Shown here: piece by piece, positions 11,401-23,400 of the stretch | Layout of the letters: every line of letters starts with the position of its first letter | Position numbering within the stretch: the first letter of the stretch is position 1 | Origin: Saccoglossus kowalevskii | Taxonomy: Eukaryota; Hemichordata; Enteropneusta; Harrimaniidae | Direction of reading: 5' to 3' | Assembly (NCBI RefSeq): GCF_000003605.2 | Contig: NW_003113963.1 | Location: 228,293 to 276,645 of the forward strand | DNA length: 48,353 nucleotides | The notes under the pieces: generated by a model | Database searches by the model: none | What the model saw: only the letters and a program-made list of their open reading frames with translations | What the model was told of the DNA's origin: nothing | Position numbers and translations under genes: made by a program

Positions 11401-14400
11401 NNNNNNCCTCCCGCTTTAACAGAGAATAGTAGAAGCTGCACGGCATCCAAACATAGCTCATATCCCTAGAACTCTGCTAACCACGGTAGTGCGATCAATA
11501 AGATGAAACACTTACTTTCACAACCTTTCTGGTCTTGTTCTAAAATGTAACCAGGGTAACACGAACACTGATAGCCACCCACTGTATTGGCACATCGCTG
11601 ACTACACCCACTATGTTTCTCGTCATCACATTCATTTTCGTCTGTTGAAATACAATGTAAGAATTAGGGAAGTTCGTGTACGATTGTCAAAAAAATCTTA
11701 GAATTTGACCGCTGGTGGCACTGTTCATACACCGGCATTATTTAAGCTCACTTTAAAAAAAGATTTGATTTTATGATAGCCGTTTGAGGGTGATATTTAC
11801 AACCATTTTTGACTTGTATCTATGCGAGAGGAAAAAATCCGCTCGCGATGGATTCGGGTGGCGCGACGCATTTGGTTCGAAACAAAATTGTTGAGGGTTT
11901 GTAACTGTAAAATGTATACAGTATTTGAACACACGAAAGTTGAAACTTTAGTAACGATATTGTAGTTATTACAATGAATCAAACAAATAAATAAATATCT
12001 TCATCATGTCAGTTCATCTGACCACAATTTTTCGCGATTTTCCACGATTCTTGAGAAAAAAAAAAGGCTTTTAGTACGAAAACGGGATATTTCTTTATTT
12101 AAAATGTATATAATCGTACTTGATTTTGTTTGGGTGGTCAAAACGACCCGGACTCTATTTGGCATATTCCACGAGTTCGTTTTTTGTTTTGTTCAAGGCT
12201 CTTGCCCCTTTATTTGTCTGTATGCGTCACTACTATGTCGTCCGCCATTGCGGCGCCAGCATCCATGGCGCCCTCACACGACAATCTGTCTAAACGTGAT
12301 CACTTTAAAAGCAAATGCGTTTTGCCAAGCGACACTGTTATCAGGACTAAACATGTAAGCTTCCTGTGAGAATCACAGCAATCAAAACAGCAAACAAATT
12401 TTTCAAAATTCCCGATGTATATTCACTGGCAAGTTATAAACAGTTGGGGAAAATTTACGTTGAACGTGAGCCATGACCAGTAATATACTAGTAATGTGCT
12501 TGAATAAACACTGTTGTGCATACCGTGGAGGTGAAACAAACAAGTGAACAATAAAACTACAAAACGAACGTGCAAAAATATGATACAGTCAGTATCATAT
12601 TTAAATATGAATTTTGCTTAGCATTTTCCGCAAAATAGAAATAATTGGCAAATCCCACTCCATAGACACGAATCAGTGAGTGTGGACGTTGTTATCAGCA
12701 TATTCACTGAACTGTAAACACATGAGCAATTCACATTTTACTAGGACCCTTGTATGGGAAGCTGTAAACTCGCAAACAAACAATTGTAACAATTACATGT
12801 AATCTCTTTCTATAAATAAAGACCATGTTCTGAAGAGTGTAATTGACATTCCAATTTGACGCTACTTGGACTGATTCAAGCACTCGCGGAATGTTGGAAC
12901 GCGCACGCCCCTTTCCAGTCTGTTCTATTTAGCCGATACTGGCGCTACTATTCAAAGTACGAGTTGTAGGTCAGTCTGACAAACTTCAATAAACAAATAA
13001 CGAAATATATTTTTCAAAGGCTTCAATAATACATTCCAACCATGTACCACCATTTTTATTTAGCCTATCACGTGACTACCTTGCAGGTACATATTTCATA
13101 TGAAGTATCGCAAAAACGTTGTTGTCTGTTGGTGTTTTTTTATATACACGAGTCAGTTAAGTATACGGATAATAAACCAACTTCACACGAACCCGTGCGT
13201 TGATGGCGTAACACTAATTGTAAAGATTTGAGGCTGTGGCGTAAGTTTGGTCATTTGCATATTGATATTGACACATTTTATGAAAAATCTCGTGAAGATT
13301 TGGGCTCAGTATCAGACCTAGCAGTTGAACAAGAAACGTGTGTTACACTTGAATTTGGTGAGCAATACTCACTTTGCTCACACTCCAGTGATACTCTAAC
13401 TGCGAGAAATGAGCTCTCATATTACACCGATATTCTCCGTTTAATACTAGAAGTACACGTGATATTGCTCCATTCGTGTATGTCATCTGTATCGTATGAC
13501 GTCATACTGATAATATTTGAACCTAGTGTGTGTCGATTAACCAGTCGCCGTAGGATAAATATCCAGAGGCATTTTAGAGGTTACACATGCAGTACAGTGT
13601 AATTACTAGACTATGTATGGTATGGGCGAATTCTGGGGGACATGCCAACAAGCTTACCCGGAGCTGTAGCTATATACATTTTGAATCTGGCACGATCACA
13701 ACAAAATTAATTGTCATTATTGTCGAAGATTTAACGATTGGATTGACATCACTTGGAACCACGAAGCTATTGGCCAGCGAGTACTACGGCGAACGCGTTT
13801 GCTATGACAGCACTTCGCGGATATTCGAATTTTCGAATCCCAGAAGCAAACACCTAACGGCATATTCCAACTAGTCTGCAAAACCCTGTGCAACATTAGT
13901 GGTGTTTATCGGAACGTCATAAAACCGACCGCTTTCAAGGGGGGAAAGTATGACCCATGTGAGAGATGCTGGTGAAAGCCTAAAACGAGTGGAAGAAACG
14001 AATGAGCGCATGCGCCAATTAACTGACAACTTCCAGCGAATGCAAGAGGACATACAATCCAACAAGGACTTTCTAATTCGAAAAACGAAGAGACTGAATA
14101 GGATTGCTGTTAACTTGCATCGCATGACAGGCCAGGTAAAGGAAATTAAAGAACAGCTCAAAGTGTTGAAAAAAGACTTGGCGGAGGAAGAGGAAGAAGA
14201 AGAAAGGATAAGAAAATTAAGACCGTGGCTCAAGAACTGAGTGTTTCGTAGTTTTGGGATATCATTATCGGCAACGGGTTGTGTGAGAATTGAACACATC
14301 ACACGGTACTCGAGACACTTTGTAAGACTCGGTTTAATAAGGGTGCAATTAAACGAGTAATTCACGATGGAGGGTGATGCGGCTATTTCATTGCCAGAAG

Positions 14401-17400
14401 CTGAAGCCAAGTACGCCAGCCTCCAGCTACGACTCGATAATTTGCGTGTAATTGTTGAAGACTTTAGCAGAAGAGTGCGGGCGAGAAAGGGGATAGTAAA
14501 GAAGCTCACTAAAAAATATCTGTCAGTGAGAAAAGACGTCAGTGCTATGAAAGAAACGTACGCGCAGGTCACTGGTCGGTTGACGGAGTTGGAGCGACGC
14601 GGCCGTAAAAGTAGACGCCGCTACCGAGAAATGAACGTACAGTACGACGTGTTTGAACTGATTTCAATCCCGGAAGTTAAGATTGAACGAATGATGTATT
14701 TTATTAGTGAATTCTTCAGGATTTTAAATCATATGGTAAATAGGGACCAAGTCTCGGCGATTGAAAACGCGCAGTTGGATCTCTCGGCGAAAAAAAAGTC
14801 GGTGGAAAATTTACATCGCGACATTGCCGTGCGGCTTGGGATGGACGACGAGAGGATGGAACAGCTCAAAATTGTATACAAAGCGTACGAATATGTATTC
14901 GATTCCGAATCTTTTAAAGATCTTAGTGTTTTGCGTGTTTCGGAAGTCTCGCGCATGCTTGACGCCCTCAACATGCCGACTGACACGGATGTGGGGGAGA
15001 CCTTTCGCCTCGTAATCACTTTGGCATGTATCTACGAACACCCAGAATTGCTGAATTGTCTGAAAGAGCACCAGAAAGTTTTGCTTGTAGCCACCTTGTT
15101 CGGATGTGGTGGAAAACCCGAAACATTGGTTTCCATGGAGCAGTCCAAACAGGACCAGGATAAAAAAGACACACAATGCAACGATAAAGAAGCCACCTTG
15201 TTCGGATGTGGCGGAAAACCCGAAACATTGGTTTCCATGGAACAGTCCAAACAGAACCAGGATAAAAAAGACACACAATGCAACGATAAAGAAGCCACCT
15301 TGTTCGGATGTGGCGGAAAACCCGAAACATTGGTTTCCATGGAGCAGTCCAAACAGGACCAGGATAAAAAAGACACACAATGCAACGATAAAGAAGCCAC
15401 CTTGTTCGGATGTGGCGGAAAACCCGAAACATTGGTTTCCATGGAGCAGTCCAAACAGGACCAGGATAAAAAAGACACACAATGCAACGATAAAGAAGCC
15501 ACCTTGTTCGGATGTGGCGGAAAACCCGAAACATTGGTTTCCATGGAGCAGTCCAAACAGGACCAGAATAAAAAAGACACACAATGCAACGATAAAGAAG
15601 CCACCTTGTTCGGATGTGGTGGAAAACCCGAAACATTGGTTTCCATGGAGCAGTCCAAACAGGACCAGAATAAAAAAGACACACAATGCAACGATAAAGA
15701 AGCCACCTTGTTCGGATGTGGCGGAAAACCCGAAACATTGGTTTCCATAGAGCAGTCCAAAAATGACAAGGATAAAAAAGGCACACAATGCAACAATAAA
15801 GAAGTAGAAATGACATAAGTACATTGTAAATAAAAAACAAACATTTCCAGTAGCAGTTTTTAGTAGAATAAATTGAAACACGACAATCACATAAACGACT
15901 TACCAATGCACATTTTTTGATCGTGTGCGAGATAAAACCCTTCTGGGCATTCACAGAGATAGGCGCCCTCAAGGTTCTTACAGGTATGTGAACAGCCGCC
16001 ATTGTTTTCAAGGCATTCATTGACGTCTGTTGGCAAAACACAATAATAACTTAAACTTTAAACAGTTTTCTTAAATGTGCATCTCTGTCATATCAGGTGA
16101 CCATTAACGCTCTTGCTCATTACATTACAATCTTAAAGAAAGGGTAACATATTTAGGTGATTAGAAAACATAGTACAATCATGTCGCATTCTGATTCTGT
16201 CGATGTTTATGTTTTCCGTTTTTACATACCTGTGCAGTTTCTGTTATTCGCGGCGATAGTGTAACCCCCTCGACAGCCACATGCATATGTACCGATCAAG
16301 TTCAAACACGCAACCTCACAGCCTCCATTGTTAATCTCGCACTCGTCTACGTCTGTATCAGTGGATATAAAAATGATTTGTCAAAATTGATCAATAAATA
16401 ACATTTCAATATGCTAATGAAGAAGGGCCATTGCCTGACACGTATAGATATACTGAATAGACACTTAGGAAAACTACTAATCGGTGAACACAATCGTTGC
16501 GCCGTGCCATGTCCCACGCGACGTACAACGCGTGTCGAGTACAGTGTTTGCCGGTTTGTAACTCAAACCTGTTGACTGTGACGCTTCTGGATAACAATGT
16601 ATGCTATATTATGAATTTCAGCTATTAACACGACACACGAACTTGAACACGAAATTGTGATCGTATTTCCGGTATTCGGCGTTGGATTGTGGATCGTTAT
16701 GCAAAATCATGTAAAATCAATAACTGGAGATGTCTTTTTTACTAGTATAGCCCCTCAGTCGTCACACCGCACCGTGTTTGATGTGGGTCCCATTTGTTTA
16801 CATTAAAAGCAGAATGACAACAAGTGTTGCGATTCAAGATTCCCGCGATTTTGCCAAAACTACGACTTCCAGGGGGCACGACTTGGCAATTTAGGGCTTG
16901 GTTAATTGATTTTAATGAATTGTTTTTTCCCAATTTACCTCGAGCCACGTACGTGGCAGCGAACCTCATCGTCTGGTCCGCCTCTTTCAGATCTACCGAG
17001 TGTAGTCGCAACCGCAAGTGAGGGCCGCTGGATGCCACGCCGACATTTCTCTGTGACTGGCACAACTGAGTAATCACACCAGATTCAATGTCATCTCCAT
17101 CAATGATTGTGAGGTAGTTTCCATGACAACCAACCCCATTGTCGACTGAAAATAACAACCAAGGAATTAAAATCATTATAATTAGAATTGCATTTAACAC
17201 ACCAATATATTTTAAATTCGATCTCGTCATCAACTTACTGGGTATGAGTAAGTCCTCTATTGCCATAGTAACGATGAAGCCTTCCGGAACAGATATCTGC
17301 CAAAGACAATTTGTTTCAGCTGGGAATGATAACGGGTAGTTCAGACTTTGAATAGAACCAGCCAAGTCAGTCAATACCTGTCGGCATGCTGGAAAAAGTT

Positions 17401-20400
17401 AAAAAAAATGCATTGAAATTAACATATCTCGCGACAACCATCGACATGTTTAATAAAGATTTTTAGAAGTACGTATGTTTTTGAGATATGTAGTGGATTG
17501 GCACACAATTCAGTTGTACATTCACAGCCCACACCAAAGTCACCAAACCAACTTACACCCAGATTTGAAGCGAAGAGAGAATCCAGCTTTGTCGCCACGT
17601 TTGATATTTCCTGCGTGAAGCTTCAACCAAAAACTATCCGCGTCGGCAACGAAATGGTCTGGTTTATTTTTCCCACAGTATCGACCAATCAATGGCGCCA
17701 ATACGCCTTTGCCGTGACGTATTTCTAGATAATCATCGCCACAAGTTCCGTCGGCAGAGGCTGTAGATGAAATAAATACTCCCATGTTATAGATTAAATG
17801 CTCGTTCAGATCGGATTTATGGGTATGGGACAACAGGTGCATTGTATGCGCGTATTTTTTAATTTTTTTGAGAGAGAAACAAATTTAAGTTTAAGGCCGT
17901 TCAAACTGGTTCCGGAGAAGTCATAGTAAAAGACTTTTCTTGGTGGAATTTAAGTTTCTTACATCCGACAGTTGCGTACGGCATCAGCCACCAACTTTGT
18001 AATAGTTTTAATAGTTGCTTAGAACAACGATTACCAAATATTATCTACTACTAGTATATACCAACCACAATGGGTGTTTTTTCCGTCAAGTGCGAGATCT
18101 CCCATATTGTGTGAAAGGCGGACAGAACATCTACCACATAAATCGAATGATTTGAATTGGAATTTTTTCATAGCTCAATGTCGAAATGGTGATCTTTCAG
18201 ATGGTAACATGACGCTGAAATACTCTTACTTCATCAAATTTGACCATCGTCAAATTTGTATAAAACAGTGTTAAGCGTTGAAATACACCCAAAATACTTT
18301 TGCGTTTGTCGAATCACACGTTTTTTCTTCCCAGTTTTAGTGTATCACGTACGCCATTTCACTACAATAACATTACCTCGCAAAACATAGTTCGCGATAA
18401 AATGGTTCGTATTTACGTTTTTACTGAAGTCTGACACTAATAAATAGTTCGGATGTCGCATACGTTTTTTTTTTCCATTTTTTGTAGTACGTTTTCAGAT
18501 GTAACAGCTACAGGAAAATGGCCGTGCGTAGTGAGGTGATTGACCACAAAATTGAAGGCTGCCTGTGGCAGAGGCACTATTGCGTAAAGCGCAATGGCCT
18601 CTGGGAAGGAGATTGCTTTGTGCAGTGATAATAACGCTTATCGAACTGTGCGGAGTTCGACTTTTTGCTTTGCCATGAGTGCGTTCGAGTCGTAGATATA
18701 TTGGTCCGTTGCTATGCGAGCGAAACTCGTATAAAATGTATAAAATTTATTTTGAAATCACGCCCACTAGCATTTTATGTTTGAGAAAATTACCTAAACA
18801 CCTTTTTACCTATCGAGTTCGTAGTTCGCTATCTTTTTCCCAACATCGCCCAGTTGTGACGTCATATATCAGTCGAATGAAAACTGGGCAGGCGCGAAGC
18901 GTCCGCGTCACCCCGATGCAAAGACGCGAACATTCTCCTTCCCAGAGTTCCTTGCGGTTAGATCGCCGAAATAACTCTGCCTGGGAGATTGCGAACGCGT
19001 CGACGATTTACATCTACGTCTCCTACCGCAGGATCTACTTTTTCATTATTTTAACATTTTGAAAAGATTTTAGCATTGAATGTAAAAATATTTGATATAT
19101 TATTTTAAATAACACACATTTTTTTCAAGAGAAACTTAGGATATATAAAACAAATGAATTTAAAAAAAACGCGGAATACCAACAATTTTGGTGTAAAATG
19201 TCGCCTGTGGCAGAGTCTAGTTGCGGCTCTCTGTAGCTCCCTTGGTCAAGAAGACTCTTCAAGAGAGAGTGTGTTTTTACGTTCGATTTCACGCATAACG
19301 CGTGATCTCGCAGTGAACGGAAAATGGTCTATTATACCAGTATCGTATTATTAACATACCTGGTACGTTGAAATACTTGAATTCCATTGTCACAGTGAAA
19401 CTTTTCTGTACGGAGATCGTCCACGTGCAAGTCTGGTTGCTCGGATACGCATGTGGGTAATTTGGTGACATCAAGTTTCCCTCCGTGCCAAAAATTGTTC
19501 CGCCACAATCTGTAAAATGAGAAATGTTAGTATCTTCATTTAATAATATACGGTGGCGCTTTTCCGTCAAATGGCGCTAGCGACAAACAGCGCCGCCACG
19601 TGACGTTCCTTTGGAAATGTATCGGAAACACGTCCAAAACAACGATAACAAGGCAAACAAACTACGACAAACCGGAGACACGGTGACAGTTGTACATAAT
19701 ATTGGTCTGTAATATATCCTGGTCGCTGAGTCCTTGCCTCTGTCCAATACTGGCACTAACATTTTTAGGAATCAGGGTTTCCTCGCCAGTCATCGTAAAA
19801 TACCTTTTGCCATAGTGCATTACAGAGTCGTAGTCGTATGGCTGATCTAGTGAATCCACCTAAAATGAACAAATAAACAAAATAATAAAGAATCTGAAAA
19901 AAACGGGTATAGATAGCTGCACCATGTGCGTAATATGCTATTTTGTATTATATGCCGCAACGTGGTCAAATTAAATCTCTCTTCCAGATAAATTTCTGTT
20001 CACAGAAATCGATTTGATTTTAAACTTGCATTTCTGTTTTATTCAGTGTCCAAATGCCGATTTGTTTGAGGGAATATGACGTTGGGATACCCTTATTCAC
20101 AGTCCCTCTTTCATCTAACGTAAAGCGTATGCCAAATGCAACATTTGCTTTATTTACAAGATATCTGAGTTAGAAATTGTTAGCAAGCAGTCGAACATGC
20201 TGAGCATAGAGTCATAAAGCGCAAAGACCTATGGGAAGGAAATTGGGGCTAATTGTGTTGGCGTGTTCCAAATAGGGTTCGAAACAGCGCTGCAAGTCGG
20301 AATTTTGGGTATTCCAGATAAAAAAAAATCAGTCGAGTTCCGACACACGCCTTAACTGTTGATTCCAGTTCATGACTCACTTCACTATACATTTGTATAT

Positions 20401-23400
20401 GTTAAAGACACATAACGCGAGATCTCGCAGTCGGAACGCAAAATGAGCTATTGTTGTCTCCGACTTCAGAGTGTGTTGTGATTACTCGCGTACTATTACA
20501 TACACCGAGTCAGAGAGATGTGAATAATAACAGCGTGGTCATGGAATGCCCAGTCTGGTGTAGAGGTCGCTGTCCGACCATCGAACTTTGCTAGACGTTT
20601 AAGGTTGAGAGAGAATAAATCACGAACAACGCATAATAGAAATGTAGTGTTGTTGAGTTTAGTTGATTTACAGTGTTTATGTCATTGCATAATAACTGTC
20701 AACGCGACACGACTTCCACGTCTACAGATAATAAAAAAAAAATGACACCAACCTCAGATCGTCCTAATTTATCAAAATTATATCTTCCATGAGGCCATAT
20801 GTGTTCTGTCATGACGTCGACGTAGTCGTCTCTGTCAGGCCTGTTCTGCTCGTGCCAGAACCCAACGGCATGGCCTAGCTCGTGTACAAGAACTCCGAAC
20901 GTCTCGCAGCCAGGACCCAGCGAGAGGTATTGTTCACCTGTTCCGATACGGCCAACATAAGAACAGCAACTGCAAGTAGGAAACAGTGTTAAGTATTGCA
21001 CTGGTAAATTACATTACCCCTCCAATATTAGTTTCCGCTCATTTCCTACATTATAAATATTCTTGCTGTAACCGCGACGCACCAAAATAGGCCGTGGCTT
21101 ACAATAATAAATTTTGCAAAGACTGTAGAATAGTCTGAGCATGCGGCCATGCGAAATTTGCTGGAAATACAAGACTATAGTAGTGTATGACGAAGATATT
21201 TAGCAATGGGCCGTTATGATACAACGACCACCGGGCTTAGTTTCGGAGTTAGATTTTTACTTATTCGGAAGGTAACGTATCCGATTAAAAACCGCCTGTG
21301 TGCTTTCAGCTTATCGCCTGTATATGTGTATGCTCTTGCATTTGTTAAAGCGCCACAGCCGCAACACCGTGGTCGATATATGTCCCATGCGATTAGTACA
21401 ACGCGTGTATAAAACTTTGTTTACACGAATTCGAATGCGCGCTATGCGACCGCTGTGGTTATGCAAGTGGCGTCTACTGGGCAATATACATATATCACTA
21501 AGTAATTTCGAAATCATGTAGTGCATGATGAGGGATTCAAGTTGTTCGGGGCGCAATATATGTCCGCATATTAACATAATTTACTGTAAAAAAAATTAAA
21601 CCCACGCTCAACTCCGCGGGGTTTCAAATAGCCTTCCTTTTGATCTGAACCATTATGATATTACGTTATTTCGATTTATAGAGTGGTCATTTTGTCAAGG
21701 ACAGTGTATAAACTCGCGGTGTGTTTGTTTATTCGTTGATTCACCCCATATGTGTAACACAGTATCATACACGTACTTTCACATCGTTTTTTTTTTATAC
21801 ATTGAAGGCATTCTGCCAGCACGATAGGAGTCTGACATACTTCGTACCTGATGCAGAGCAACTGGGTCAGTAAGGGTCAAACACATGAAATCTAAGTGAG
21901 AAACGAACGTGCAACAGGGGTACAATGAGCAAACACACAATCATGTCAACAAGTGCCTTCACCTTTGGGTTGGCAGTCACGTTCGCAGAGTGTACAATTA
22001 TTCACCCGTGGCAATTCACGAAAACAGTTGTAAAACAAAGACCCACATTCCTCTGCTGTTCGATATTGCCAGCAAAATACAAACTATCAACTGACGATTT
22101 AGCTTGTCTGTGTTAATCATGAATAGAGTTACCAAGCAACATATACATTTTGCTGGAGCCAGACATGGGAGGATCCTCGATTTGAGTAAAAAAAAAAAAA
22201 AAAAACACGAGTATACATAATATCAATATAGATTGTTCACAATTCAGCAAACTTGAAAGGTCGTTAATAATCCTGTAATTGTGAATGGTACAACTGTCAC
22301 ACTCCTAGATAAAGGCTTTTATGATTATGTCAAATATTGTCAAGATCATAGGTTGTCACATTTGCGAGACCATTGCGCATTATCATTATTAATTGACCTG
22401 AGTACATTTTGGAAAAGAATGAAAACAACACGATTCTTACAATTCACCCTCTTATTCCCAAAAATACTGGGACATTCAAACTGAACACAACTTGTATGCA
22501 CCTTTAGAAATGTTTAAAAACAATGCCATTAATAACTTTAAGTCAAAACAGTACGGTAATGATAGGTTGTTTTGAAAAACTTATCTCGAGTTCACTATAG
22601 CTGACAAACATTTTAAGAAAATCAAGACTAAATTTTAAAAAGCTAAAGCGCAAAAATTAAAACAAGCAGCCTGTCGGCTGAAATAGCTCCGCTGTTAGCA
22701 ATACACATTTCAATTAAAGAACTGAAGATATCATTAGAAAATGAACAATATGTACAGTATCAAAGCAATCAGACATGCTGTTTTCAACAAGAAGTCGAAA
22801 ATATCACTTTTCATCAAAAATTACAAAAATATTCACAAAAATTAGGGAATTGAAGATATCATCATGAAATGAACAAATCTAAGAGAGGTCTACCCAAGGT
22901 ACATATACACTAAGTATCAAAGCATTCAGGCTTGTAGTTTTCAAGAAAATTTAAAGTAAAAAGTTTTCACGGACGACGGCGGACGACGGACGCCGACAGA
23001 CAATCACTCATATGATAAGCTCCGCTCGACAAAGTCGACAGCGGAGCTAAAAAAATGGTTTGAACATGATTGTTGGTCTCTTCGTAATGAAATTCGTAGT
23101 CATGCTATAATTTGTTACATAAGTATTCTTATGACCCATATTTACGTGCCAACGTACAATTGAGGTGATCTATCCAAATTTTGAAAAAATTCTAAGGAAA
23201 ATTACTAACCAGTTGAAAATATAAGTAAAATAAAACCGAAATATTAGCTATTTTTTTTTTAACCCTTACTCAACAAAAATAATAGTGCGACTCTGAGGTT
23301 GCTAGTGAAATACAGAAAAAGGAAAACAAAGCTAACTGCAGTTCAATGTTGAGTGGTCAAACCTATAAAAGTGAAATTAGGAAATGAATCTTCAAGTGAA

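Noticed and set aside
13228-13874. Two plus-strand frames before the nested coiled-coil ORF
   Set aside because: The first lacks an ATG start. Neither shows a domain, repeat or splice evidence linking it to the nested gene.
14811-15890. Long antisense hydrophobic frame across the 102-bp repeats
   Set aside because: Explained by the stop-free, multiple-of-three repeat unit. It extends into unrelated sequence at both ends and overlaps the better-supported plus-strand ORF.
22281-22484. Plus-strand frame with [15 protein letters not shown]
   Set aside because: Starts at GTG rather than ATG, has no recognisable family and is followed by stops. Possibly a transposon remnant, but unsupported.
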